DNA of 64,000 bases, taken from positions 4,471,389-4,535,388 of the forward strand of contig NC_133473.1 in NCBI RefSeq assembly GCF_025370935.1, read 5' to 3'. The position numbers and the translations under genes are program-made. The stretch comes from Choristoneura fumiferana. Lineage: Eukaryota > Arthropoda > Insecta > Lepidoptera > Tortricidae. Below are positions 1-12,300 of the stretch, piece by piece; within the stretch, counting starts at the first letter, position 1; each line of letters begins with the position of its first letter. Below the pieces are notes generated by a model that worked only from the letters and a program-made list of their open reading frames with translations, did not search any database and was not told the DNA's origin.

Positions 1-440
1 CGGCAACAACAAGCAACAAAAAGTGAGCAAAGAAAAGACGCGAAGGAATACCTCTCTCATCTTAATCCTGGAGTGTCACTGGAGTGTGCAGGAGTGACTC
101 GTTCCCCAAAACGCGGAGGTGCTGTCGTGGCGAAAAGGCATAGGTGAGTGGCAGGCACAGGTGGCAACAACACAGTAACAAGCAAGCAACACAACACAAA
201 GCGAGCAAAGCAGCAAAACAAAGACGCGAGGGGATATCTCTCTTGATCCTGGACTGTGGTGCGGTTGTGCAGCTATGGCTTGTTCCCCAATATGGGGAGG
301 TGCTGTCGTGGTAACAAGGCACAGATTAGTGATAAGGTACAGGTAGCATCACCGTACAGATGGTCGCGAGGGGATGTCTCTCTCCTCTCGACCCTGGGCT
401 ATGGCTCGGGGTGCAGTTGTACTATTTTCCCTGTAGCGAT
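1..440. repeat. Degenerate tandem repeat, about 2.5 units
   Basis: A block beginning with a 'gacgcgaggggatatctctct'-like core recurs near 38, 223 and 364. Each time it is followed by 'cctgg', a cysteine-codon-rich stretch and, in the first two units, 'gttccccaa..gcggaggtgctgtcgtgg'. Unit spacing is about 185 and 141 bp, so the array is decayed. Short open frames cross it on both strands, but none has coding character. It lies in what should be an upstream BCAS3 intron. Confidence 0.6.
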
Positions 441-444
441 AGCG

Positions 445-478
445 ACTGCTGCTGCTGCTGCTGCTGCGGCTGCTGTGT
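445..478. repeat. (CTG)n microsatellite
   Basis: Eight or more CTG/CGG triplets in a row, adjoining the end of the tandem repeat. In one frame it reads as poly-alanine and in the reverse as poly-glutamine, which explains the short frames over it. No splice or coding support. Confidence 0.8.
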
Positions 479-840
479 CATAGCATAAGGCAAAGGTGGG
501 TGAAAAGTCTTATAATATCGGATGTGCGTATCTACAGATCGGTACTCTGAAAACATACTTTCAAAGTGTGCACTTAGAAATTTACTCTTTATGCTTATAT
601 TTAGCCTTACAGTTTTCAACTTGATATGATGCCTTCACGCATTCCTGAGAAAAAGCGTCTTTTGATGGACAGAGATGGACAACAAAGATTATCCTAAAAT
701 AATTCCTTTCCATTTTGTGTTATGGAGCCCTGAAAAACTAATGTTCTCAAAAATGTCCGTAAAAGTTGACATTATTCTTTACATATCAGAAGGTGAAGTG
801 CATAGTTTATGGTCAGCAAAAAATTAAAAAGTTAAAAAGA

Positions 841-886
841 TTGCAGGCGCGCTAGCTCGACAATAATGAATTAGCACGCCTGCAAT
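841..886. repeat. Small hairpin element
   Basis: Inverted arms 'ttgcaggcgcgcta' and 'tagcacgcctgcaa' enclose about 18 bp. The sequence 'aaagttaaaaag' occurs on both sides (about 825 and 902), which could be a target-site duplication of a very small element. The low-complexity flank makes that last point weak. Confidence 0.5.
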
Positions 887-1192
887 CAGTCACATTTTTT
901 TTAAAGTTAAAAAGGCCATGGAAATGTTGGCACAAGTCATATACAGCCAAGTCTAATGGCCGGTATCAGATATTTTGTTGGAACTCCGGACTTTTTCTAT
1001 TGGGTCTGAAATAGCTTGTGGTGTTTTCGGTGGAAAAATACACCTGCAGTTTGTTTTTAATGAAAAAAGGCGGGAAAGCATAAGAAAAATATTGGAATAA
1101 AATTAAATATTATAATATAATATTTTGAGAAAAAGTTTATTCTATTTCAGAATTATTCACCATTTTTTGAAAAGCTTTATATTAGTCTCAGC

Positions 1193-1268
1193 TGGAATAG
1201 CAATTGCTGGCTTCGTATTAGTTAAACGCCAGTTAATACTCATACTCAGCCAGCAATTGCCTACTTCC
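1193..1268. repeat. Hairpin / MITE-like palindrome
   Basis: Arms 'tggaatagcaattgctggct' and its near-complement 'agccagcaattgc..acttcca' close over a loop of about 35 bp. No coding content; probably a short non-autonomous DNA element. Confidence 0.55.
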
Positions 1269-2225
1269 AGGCCACGACAATAATCTACTATTAATGTTGT
1301 CTACGCAGTGAGGGTGCTCCGTATACTGCCGACTCCGCAGCACGGCGACTGTTTCGCGTCGAAAAGGCCCCTCTTAGCGTTGTGTGACTCCGCAAGCCCG
1401 GGACCCTCGTTTTGCTCGCTCAGCTTCATTTCCATCCGGGGAGGGGAACAGGTGAGATCCAAATCATGTTTCGTTAAAGTTGTGGTTTAAACTGGACTGA
1501 GTTTGCGCAGGTTATGTTTACGAGTATGTATGCTACTCAGAACAATTGAGGCCACTTTCGCTTCATCGATTTTTTTATATTATATCGCTACCCATTGATT
1601 TTCATAACAGAAGCTGTGTTACGGACTTACGGATGCGTTGCCGGCCCTTTTATGAAAAAAGTAGGCTCATCGTCATCGATTAAACAAACACTACACACAC
1701 AAACATCACGCCTGTATTCCTAAATGGGGAAGGCAGGGTAACAAAAATTATGTATATACAGGACTTAATATTAAGGTCGTGTTTACATATATTTTTGTAA
1801 CTTTAGACGTACCTACCTACTATATTTGTAGTTGACTGTACAATGACACAATTGATGTTGGTCTGAAAGAAAGGTTTATTCGACCCAAACATGTAAAATT
1901 AAAACTAAACAGTGCAGTAATGGTTATGTTGAACATAAAAATCAGAAGTGAATTTTCGCGCGATAACATAGGTAATTTATTTCATTTACTGAAGAAGGGA
2001 GAGCCATAAACAAATACCTATTTTGGTTTTAAGATTAAATATGACATTAACTATATAGGAGGCGTTGAAGTGGCCTCAGCCTTCTTACAAAGCGTACTAA
2101 ATATACAGATCTGATGATCTGAGGTCAACGCAACGTTTAAGGTCGCTGGCAGGATGATATCTTAACACGCGAAATTTACATCAAACTTGTACGAGTACTT
2201 AATGCAATTCCACTTTAGGTAGATA

Positions 2226-2320
2226 TACCTAGTGCCATCCACGAAGACGCGTGATTTTGTCAAAATTAGACATTAACTACATTGTAATTAAAACCACAGC
2301 ACGCGTCATCGTGAATGACT
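2226..2320. mobile_element. Short MITE, copy A
   Basis: About 95 bp with imperfect terminal inverted repeats 'ccacgaagacgcgtg' and 'cacgcgtcatcgtg'. The reverse complement of the whole unit is present at 3877-3973, so this is a dispersed element. The two copies lie in opposite orientation on either side of the BCAS3 exon at 3101-3359. Confidence 0.75.
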
Positions 2321-2491
2321 CTACCTACAGTAAAAAAACATCCTGGATGTACTCATAATAGATAGGGTTTCTACTTGGTAGGTAGTAGTAGAAAAACGTT
2401 ACTGCAATGAAATTCGCTTTATTTCGAGTTTTTATAGCTTGAAACGTTCGTATGTTTGCCAGTTGTAGTTTCAAAATTTGCAAAATTGGTG

Positions 2492-2741
2492 AACATGAAA
2501 CTACCGTGAGACTCACTCATATTAAATATATTGACCTGGATAACTCACGTCTTAAATCAGTTTAGCCCGACATGTTTCGGGCTAATCCGTAGCCCTCCGT
2601 CTTCGGAGCAGCGCGCGTTGTGTGCGCGTGTTGCAGCAGCCGCCGAGTCGCGTTGTTCCGAAGACGAAGGGCTACGGATTAGCCCAAAACATGTCGGGCT
2701 AAACTCTATTTAAGACGTGAGTTATCCGGGTCAATATATTT
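2492..2741. mobile_element. Short Penelope-like foldback element
   Basis: A 250-bp element starting 'aacatgaaactaccgtgaga' and ending '..cgggtcaatatattt', flanked by a 10-bp direct repeat 'aaaattggtg' (2482-2491, 2742-2751). Inside are inverted arms of roughly 87 bp with only about 40 bp of unique centre. The ends match those of the 675-bp GIY-YIG elements at 27762 and 41603, so this is the same family without the endonuclease segment. The arms contain a 'gggcta..tagccc' hairpin. It is inserted in another dispersed repeat whose remainder resumes at 2752. Confidence 0.75.
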
Positions 2742-3100
2742 AAAATTGGTGAAATTATCATTTCTGCAGGGCGGAACTTTTCGATGGCTAATGGCATAGA
2801 CTTGAAGTACAGTCAAAAAAGAAACTATTATTCAAAAAGGAAATTTTTAACAAAAAACTTATTAAATTTCGTAATGTCGAAGCGTCACACGTCGAGCTCG
2901 AGAACCTTATAAGTAGGTAGATTAGAGGATTTAGAAATAAAAACTAAAATAAAACCATACTTTTCTTTAACGGCAACCTTTTTTTTAACCGCGACTAGCT
3001 TCAGGTACCCGTATAAGCGTAAGGGCGATCTCATAAGTAAAATCAATAATAATCTAATCTAATGCAATTGCAATTTAATATATAAAACCTTCCTCAACAG

Positions 3101-3359
3101 GTAAAGAGCATCAAATTCAAGAATCAAATTTTGGACGTGCTTGCCAACAAACGTTCTGTGGTTGTGGCCTTCTCAGAACGGTTTGCCGTGTTCGACGCAG
3201 GCACATTGGAGGACAGGCTAGCAATAACAACTTGCTATCCGTGTCCTTGCCCGCTTGGGGGGAGCCAGCCCGTAAATCCGCTAGCTTTGGGAGACCGATG
3301 GCTGGCCTATGCTGACAAGAAACTGCACCCCGCTAAAAGAAGCAGTGGAGGTTGCGAAG
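3101..3359 (+). CDS. BCAS3: BCAS3 exon: WD40-propeller segment
   Basis: Acceptor 'cctcaacag' at 3100; reads VKSIKFKNQILDV.. through AVFDAGTLEDR and WLAYADKKL, ending GGCEG. Donor 'gaag|gttggt' after 3359, phase 1. The next exon supplies 'gt gaa ggt', giving GGCEGEGVTSYTATV, a good fit to the family. Two inverted copies of a MITE (2226, 3877) flank this exon. Confidence 0.88.
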
Positions 3360-6300
3360 GTTGGTGATTGTTTTGTTTTTATTTCTTAAAACAGAGTGCA
3401 GAAGTATTGTTTAGGGTAGGGGTCGTCAAATGGCGGAACGTGGTCCGAATGCGGATCGCCCACCTATTTTGTGCGGACCTTAAGAGGGCTGTGAAGTAAA
3501 ACGGGAAAATATTCATCACACACAATAAACCTGAGTACATCTAAAGTATATCGACGCGTTACTTATTGACTATAAAGATTGCTATGCATCGTCGTTAATG
3601 CCTACAGCATTGTTCACGCCACTAGCACTGCATTTATTATTACGTATTCGCACATGGCTATTGTTTCTAATTAAAATGATGTGGTTTGATTATTTATTTA
3701 TATATTTCTTTATGCGGAATTTACCCTGCAACTGAACTGAGATTTAAGATTGAGATAATGGGATTTTTCAAAGTAGTTGTTCTGTTAGTATAACAAGTTT
3801 CACTGTACTCGTTCCATACTTATTGCTAAAATATATTTTATGAATATATTATCGTATGAGCACGGGTAGATATAAGTAGTCATTCACGATGACGCGTGCC
3901 GTGGTTCTTATTACAATGTCATTAATGTCTAATTTTGACAAAATCGCACGTCTTCGTGGATGGCACTAGGTATAGTCAGGGTTCTTTTTGGGGGTTGAGT
4001 CGCATATTGGGCCAAAGACACTAGGCCCTTGCTTTTTTTTAATCGTTTTTAGTTCTACCCACTGATGTATTAAACTGGTTCTACCCATGATTATGACGCT
4101 AATAGATGACATAAATATCGTGAGGTCCGTTTGACGTTTACAGTCTTGTTTGCGATTGGCTCATTTAGTTATAAACCAATCAAAAACGTGATACAAATGT
4201 CATGGTGATTTTCCACCGGCGAGACGAGACGAGGTGAGACGAGAATTGAAATTTGTATACATTCGCGCCGCCATACAAATTTCAATTCTCGTCTCGCCTC
4301 GTCGCGTCTCGCCTCGCCGGTGGAAAATCACCTTCAGAGCCTGTGCACAGCGATTTTTTTTTAAAAATTGCCATACAACTCGCTTGCGTATCGCGTTTGT
4401 ATCGATAATGAAGCCCGACGACGACGCGTTTGAAAACGCCGTACGCCTATATCCCGTAGGAAATATATGTAATATAATTCATCGAGAATCGTTTAAAACT
4501 GTTAATTTTGTCATTCGTATCGTAACTTAACGAATAATTATTTAAAAATACTTTTTTATATTTATCAAATTGTATTAGTACACGTATGTGCGTATTAATA
4601 GTGTAATTTCGAAAAATACTTTTGCGATAAAATTATGTTGCCTAAGTAAGGGCATTGTTTGGTAACAATTTATTGAACCCAAAGATAACGGTATTGTATT
4701 TTCATTGATAAAACGAAAACTATTGTTTTATATCCTCGTGCAACAATTAAAGTCAAACAGAAAATTTAAATTGATACAAATTGTGCTGTTTAAGAACAAC
4801 AAAACCAAACTTGCATCGGGACAATTTTAGTTTTTAATTTTGTACGAATATTTACTTTATTTCGAGCCTGAAATTACATTTTGAAATTTAGCACTAGCTT
4901 TACGGTGAAGGAAAACATGGCGAGGAAACCTGCACACACCGCGGAAGAAATTTAATGGTGTGTGAAGTTCCCAATCCGCACTGGGGCCGCGTGGGATCTA
5001 CTGCCCAAGCCCTCTCATTCTGAGTGGAGTCCTGTATTAATTGTTCCAGGTGAAGGTGTAACCAGCTACACAGCGACGGTGCTCCACGCCGCCAAGTCGC
5101 TCAGCAAAGGGCTGCGCGGGCTCGGCGAGAGCGTGGCCCACAGCCTGGCGGGAGGCCGGGGCGCCTCGCAGTCGCCCTCGCCGCCGCACACCGATGCCCA
5201 GCAGCCGGGAGTCGTCACTATACTTGATATTGAGGTTAGATCCTGACGTATTATCGTAATCAGTCGGAAAACGTTCACTGTTGAACAAAGGTCCCCTTAA
5301 AACGCAACGATGAAGATTCCGCCGGTTGCTTGCAACACTCGTAATGTCGTCGGTCCGTCTATACTTGGTTTGGATAGGTATTTAACTAAATGTAAACAAA
5401 CCATCATCTATATATATCATTCTCTTCGAGATCCACTAAGGTTACGGTACTAAAAATGTCAGAAAAAAACACATTGACGAAACCGAGAGACCATAGTTCG
5501 TAGTAAACTGCTCCATAAAAAAACCTTTGCACTGAAAACTGATTTTCCTCTCGTTCTTTCACAGGGCAACGAATACGACGACGGCCAAGACAGTGAAGAC
5601 CCGTATGACCCCATCGTGGCCCACTTCCTGGCCCACTCCGAAGCCATCATAGCCCTGAAGTTTGACGCGAGCGGCATGCTGCTCGTGACGGCTGACCGCC
5701 GCGGCCACGACTTCCACGTGTTCCGCATCAACCCCCACCCCTGCGGCCCGAGCTTGGCCTCGGTCCATCATCTGTACATACTGCATAGAGGCGACACTAC
5801 GGCCAAAGTGCAGGTTAGTAGTTAGCTGTGTAGTTCTCTTTCGTGGTTAGTGCGGATTGGAAACTTCACATACACACTACTGAATTCATAAGTTTCCTCA
5901 CGATGTGTTTCCCTCACCATGAGGCTTATGGTAATTTTCAAATGTAATTTGGCACATAAATTCCGAAACACAGAGGTCGGAGCTCCCGCTTGAACTCGCG
6001 ACCCTGCGCTTGAGAGGCCATAGTTCAGACCACCAGGCTACCTCGAATTAAAAACGCAAGCCTAAAATATTACTGACCATACAGACACAAAATTCAAATT
6101 TATTGTCAAGAAGACATTGATTTGATAATGATTTATATCATGGACACTGAGATGGGATCCTTTCGATTGTCTTAATCTTATAAGTCATAATGTAATGTTT
6201 GTCATAAAAAAAAAAAACCCGCTGAAACTGTACATTTTTCATAATTTTAAAAGGTCATCCTGTAGAACTCTATAGGTTAGTTAGGTTTGTTTTATAACAA

Positions 6301-9300
6301 TTCTGAAAAATAAATGGTTACAGAGAAAAAAAGAGTAAAACATTACATTATGACTAACATCATGAAGTCGATATAGACCCCACTGTGATACTGGAAAATA
6401 ATTCAGATACGCATTGGCGATCCCTTACTTTACATGTGATGTAAATCATTAACTCGTAACATTGTAAATCTGTTTAAAAAAATATAGGTATAGAAGTACA
6501 TTGTTGAATTTCTTGCTGTATTCTTCTCAACAGAGGCTTTTTCGAACCGGTGGTACATTTTTTTACATTCATAACTATTTATATGTATTTAAGTATGTAT
6601 CTATATTTATATAACTATATTTATCCGTTGCTTAGTACCCATAACACACTTACTTTGGGACTAGGTCAATTGGTGTGAATTGTCCCGTGATATTTATCCC
6701 GTGACAACTGCTTGTTTATAGCCTAAATTTAATAAAAGATATTTTGACTTCGAGCATATTTTCCATTAAAAAAAAATCTTTTCAGGATATCGCAATATCC
6801 TCGGATTCCCGTTGGACGGCGATCACGACGCTCCGCGGGACGACGCACGTGTTCGCGATCAGCCCGTACGGCGGCGCGTGCGGCGTGCGCACGCACACGC
6901 AGCCGCGCGTCGTCAACCGGCTGTCCCGCTTCCACCGCTCCGCCGGCCTCCCCATACACGCCGCTGCGCCGCCGCGCTCCGGCAGCCCTGTAAGTCATCA
7001 ATCATCATCATACCAGCCGCAGAACGTCCACTCTTGGACATAGGTCTCCCCCATAGACCTCCTTTTGCCTCGGTTGGAAGCGGCTTACATTCACCGTGAA
7101 GCCGCGATTTTAACGGTCATCTGTCCATTTCGTTGGTTGGAAGTCCTACGCTGCGCTTGCCGATCCGCGGTCTCTATTCGAAAACTACAATCAGGGGTAA
7201 ATTCCATAAAATGGAAATCCGAGGGAGAGGCTTTTGTCCAGCAGTGGGACTTAGGAAATGGTTAAATAATAATTTAAAAAAAAATTTAGTTTACCGTTTT
7301 GTTTGTCATCAGGTGAGCGAGACTCTAGGCCAGGGGGCGTGGTTCCCCAACCCGCGTCTGCCGCCGTACCCTTTGCCGGTGGTGTCGGCGCCGCTCGCGC
7401 AACTCCGCCCCACTGCCAACCTGCCCACACACACCATTACACGGACCAGTTCCGGTGAGTCGTAAAGCTTCATTTACACGGTGCGAGATATATCGTGGTG
7501 GTTTTGTTTCTTTAATGAGCCGCGCGGATATCGGTTTATAAGTGATCGATCATCGACGCCAATGTACAGAACTCGCGCGATATTTCTCGCACTATTTAAG
7601 TGAGGCTTAAGTAATTAACGGTCACGATTCAAGTTTAAACCAAAAAATCAAATAGTTGAATCTGTAACCCACCCTCTTGTAATTTTTTTTTGTTAGAGTA
7701 ATATATATAGGGTCTTTTAAAGTGAAATCGGAATATTTCAGCAAGTGATTAGGTCAGTTTGACAGAACACACCGAACACCCTGACCGCAAATGATTTTCA
7801 GATTTTTCAAAGTGTGATTTACACATGTCCCTTAAGTACATTGATCGGTTTGCTGCGTCAAAGTGTTCACTACAATCAAAACACTTTTACAGAGGTGCTT
7901 AGTCAAACTAATCCAACAATCTGCTAAAATATTCCTAATACATTATTAAATAACTTGTAATATTAATTACAATGCGCCAGGTGATGGATGAGTAGTATAG
8001 CTGGTCTAAAGTTACACTCGTCAAAAGTGCCTAGGGATATTCTTTATCAGTAGACTATGTTGAATGTTTCAATATTTGGCATATAACTTCTGAGTAAAAA
8101 CATCAAATTTGTCTAGGGATAAAGCAAAGTCTTTTTTTTTTGATGTGTCTATATTTATTACACAGGTCGGCAACGTCTCTCGTCGTTGTCCGAGGAGTGC
8201 AACAGCGCGCCGCTGCCAGCTCGCGCGCGCTTCGGTCTGGCGGTAATGGGCGGGCTGTCGGTGCGGGCGCCCGCGCACCCTGCTCTCTATCTGATCACGC
8301 ACACCGGCTGTCTGCTACATCTGCTGTTGCATGCGAGACCTGCCCGGAGTGAGTACCTCTACAATGGTAACGATGTCATCTATAAATATTTGGGTAGGGC
8401 AGGGATTCCCAAAGTGGTCGATATTTTATTTTTGAAAAGAGGTCTCTTGCCTAAAACAGTTCGGGAATGCCTGATCTTGAAATTATGCGTCCTAATTAGT
8501 GGTTTGCCGAAATACTCTCATGTAGTGGTTCCTAACCTTTTTTTTTGGAATTTCCCCCTGGAAATTGGAGATAGTTGTTATAATTTATTCCTTAAAACAA
8601 GTGTAGTGAGATTCTTACGCCCCGGAGGAGATTATGCTTGGTGCTAACTTAAATAAAAAAAACGAAAGACAGTGTTATAATCCTGGGAGGTTATATAATG
8701 CCGTTGGATCCGAACGGTCAGATCGCTTGAATATTCTCAGTAATCGACCCAGGGATATGGACGACGTTAGAAAAAAACAGTTTTATGGGACTCCATCGGT
8801 GAAGGACCAGCATTCAAGCTAGACTTGATCAACGGTCACTCCTTATGGATGTAGCAGTAATGTGGCAGATTTAGTAACCCATGTTACTCCCCAGGCGTTT
8901 CGAAAGAGAAGGTGTGCGACGAGTCCCCCATCGAGGTGGAAGTGGAACCAGTGGCGCAGTGGGGGCTGGCGAGGCCGCCGCCTCCTGCCCCCGACCTTCT
9001 GGCGCCGCTCCCACCGGCTTCGCCGCTGCTGCAGCCGCATACTAACAAGGTATGATTAACATGGCGTAGCCCCTTAACAACTCGAATCCTAACAGAGGAA
9101 TTATTAATGAACTAAAATAATTTCCTTGCTCACCCGCGACCTTACGATAGCTAAGCTTATGCAAATATGCGTGTTCATGCAGTTCCTCCACCTCCACACT
9201 GTAAGAACACACACAAATCACACAAACCCATCTATCACCACCACCACACTACACTGACGCGTTTCGAACTCAAACAGAGCTCATCTTCAGAGTGACACAA

Positions 9301-12300
9301 CCGTACACCATGCTACTAGTTGTTAGACTAACGAACCACAACCACCGTTTTAACTTGTCACTGTAACTCCCCAAGTACCCACATACGTTTTATGAAACAA
9401 AACAAAACTACCCACAAATTATTAATAAATTTTTTTTAACCGTCCTTCAAAACTACCTTGATTTTTATTTATTTACTGTCAAGGCATGTTTTATTAACTA
9501 CCATTGCTGAAATTAGATCCAAGCCGTAGCAAGGGAGATGAAACTAAATTTACCTGCTCATTAATAATAGACCCCATACTGTTGTATCTAATTATCTCCA
9601 TGCATTCTAAAACATCGAGACGAAACCCTTGCCACAATAATGTAACACTTCATACGAATCGGAGTCCGATAAAGAATGATTTAATTCCAACAAATGTTTG
9701 GCAAAATTCGACTTATCAGGATGCTCATTCCTATATGCCGAAACATAGAGGCCTTATTGTCTAACGCACTCGGAATCACGATGTCTCTCTGTTATACCAT
9801 AGTAAAAGAAGACAAGTAGGCTCAGTACGAACAAAAGTACACCACGCGGCCTAAATCTGTGCGCGCCGGTTGGCGCCGTTACGCACGCACCCGCCGCACG
9901 CACACACTGATAATTTAAGGAGAATTAAGTTTTCTTTAGTCAAGGCTGCGCTGCCGTCGGTGCCGTACGTTTCGATTATAGCTATAGTTTTTTTTTGCAT
10001 GGACACATAAAAAAGTAATAGATACCTACCTATCTATAAACAATATAGTTATAATATTATCTGTAGGTAAAGATGAGAAGTATGTTTACAGTCGCCATCA
10101 CTATTCCGGCGATTTTATAAATAATATTTTTAAATTTAGTATAATAATAATAATATAACGGCATAGGATCGGTCTGGTTTCTCTAGACACTAGACAATTT
10201 TGAGTTAACTTTCGTACTAAAGTTATTTGCCGGTAGGTAATTAATCTAAAATAGACGTCGACAACCCTAAGCGTCCGCGCCGTAGTAGGCAGTTAAGTCT
10301 CTTAAAGGGTCGGAGTGGACCTACTTCTCCTCTTTTACTATAGTTATACGGTGTAGGATGTGGGTAGAACGAGATGGTGAAAGCGATCGCAAGTGCTCGG
10401 GCGTTAGGCAATATGCCCTTTACATGTCTTAATAATTTACGTGTCATCAGTGATATAATTGGTTAGTAAAAAAAAAAAAATTAGTTAAGCGTTTACTTTT
10501 AAAAATTTAACGGATTTATATCGCTAAATCGTGATAGAAATTGCATTTTATCAGCTAACAGCATTTCGAGACAGCCTTGATTTAATTCGGCAAGCCTCAT
10601 ATAAGAATTTATCATTTAGAATACCATAACTTAACTGCTGATTGCTGAATATAGGCCTCACAACAAACAGTCACATTAACTATATCCTACGGTGTTTAGC
10701 GACTGACACCGAAATCACTCCAGTTTGGTGGACTATGGGAGTCTCTAGTCAAATGTGTAAACCTGTGTAAATGTAAGGCAAAGAAAGGGCACGACTAAAA
10801 CCGTGCTGTCCCTTTCCAGATGAACTGCGCGGACATGTGCATGAGTGAGGAAGAGCGCTGGTTGTCTCAAGTGGAGATAGTGACGCACGCCGGCCCACAT
10901 CGCCGGCTTTGGATGGGCCCGCAGTTCGTGTTTAAGACATACAACAGTACCGGGTATGTGAATCTATTTCTTATCAACACAGACATAAGCGTCGGAAATA
11001 CAATTGCGCCTAGCTTGCTGGAATGCAGTTTACCCCACACCTAATACCCATGGCGTGTATTATTATTAAATATAGAAATGATTTTGGATTAAAAATTGAG
11101 TTGCGACGACATTGGCAGACTCCACGAAGTATTGTTTTTCTTACTACAATGTTGTTCTGTTGTACACGGTGTTATTATTATTTTGTACCTATTTAGGTCA
11201 AACTCGTCCCTTTCGGAGGCGGAAGCAATAGAGGTGGACACTAGTGCGGCCGGTAGCGTAGCGCGCTCCAATCCGGTCAATATGCCGGGCGTGCGTCCGG
11301 TCGTGCCGGTGCTCATAGACTCCGGCTCAGCTAGTAAGTTTTCCTTCAACCTTTTCTATCCAGAGTCTAAAGGCAATGTCCCATGCGCTCGGGATGATAA
11401 TCGCATTTGAAGCGACACAAGATTGTTTAACTTGTAATATGATTAACACGTGCTATCTATACAGTCTGAAGTCTAGTGCTCTCAAACCAACGAAAATTCC
11501 CGTGGGATTTCCTAAAAATTACATCATAGTCTTTATTAATAATGCATTTTAAACAACAGTGCCAAATTTCATGACTGTACCCCAGCGGGTGAGATTTCGA
11601 GTTTTATCCCGATGATCCCGTCGTGGGTATGTCGTGATAAAAAGTAGCACATGTCCAACTACCTACATACCAAATTTTATACAAATCCGTTTATTTGTTG
11701 TCTCATAAAAGGGTAGCAATCATTCATACACACACACGCACACATCCTCACAAACTATCACAATTTAAGCGTTTGACGCGCATCAATTTTGTATCAGATA
11801 ATCTAATTACCAAACATGCGCTTGCCGCTGCGCTCACCGCGTAAGACAATGTTTTATAATTAGATTATCTGATGCAAAATTGATGACAACCGAGCGCTTT
11901 ATAATATTAGCAGGGTGTAATACAGCATGATCATTGATTCAGGTTCCCTGGAGCACTCGCCGTCTGACAGTTTCCGACGCAAGTCGCTGCTGGCAGAAAG
12001 CGGGCGCGCCGCCTCCGTTTGCGACGTGCAACTCCGGGAGGACCTGGCAGAAGCTATGAAGGAGGACCATGGTATGTTCATTGTGTTTTATAAAATTACT
12101 AGCTGTTGCCCGTGATTTCGTCTGTGACGTCGTGTCACGATTTCGCGGGACCTATACAATATTTCGGGTTATAAAATATCCTTTGTGCCAATCCAGGTTG
12201 TAAATCCGTGCATCTGTTTTAGTGTGAAAAAGAACATACATCACCACCTTTTGCATGTATGATATAAGAAAGATTTATGTAGTCAGTATGCTAGCTGCTC

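Larger units (their letters stand above)
479..3100 (+). other. Upstream BCAS3 intron (non-coding)
   Basis: No exon is recognisable between the tandem repeat and the acceptor at 3099-3100. It contains two small hairpins (841-886, 1193-1268), a MITE at 2226-2320, a Penelope-like foldback element at 2492-2741 and repeat fragments around 1680-1745 and 2750-2830. The 5' exons of the gene must lie before the window. Confidence 0.6.
3360..5049 (+). other. BCAS3 intron with hAT-like, MITE and SINE sequence
   Basis: No coding content. It holds a fragment at about 3415-3500 ('gtcgtcaaatggcggaacgt') that recalls hAT-type elements, MITE copy B at 3877-3973, the large hairpin at 4204-4332 and a SINE at about 4895-5040 that reaches to within about 10 bp of the next acceptor. 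Confidence 0.6.

Noticed and set aside
445..478. Poly-alanine/poly-glutamine coding repeat
   Set aside because: The CTG run has no splice-compatible flanking frame and lies at the edge of a decayed tandem repeat.
5853..6045. A functional tRNA gene
   Set aside because: A- and B-box-like motifs are present, but there is no cloverleaf with an anticodon arm; the sequence continues into the SINE body.
8186..8647. 153-residue frame on the + strand
   Set aside because: Its first part is a BCAS3 exon in a shifted frame start; it runs past the donor at 8348 into intron with no coding character.
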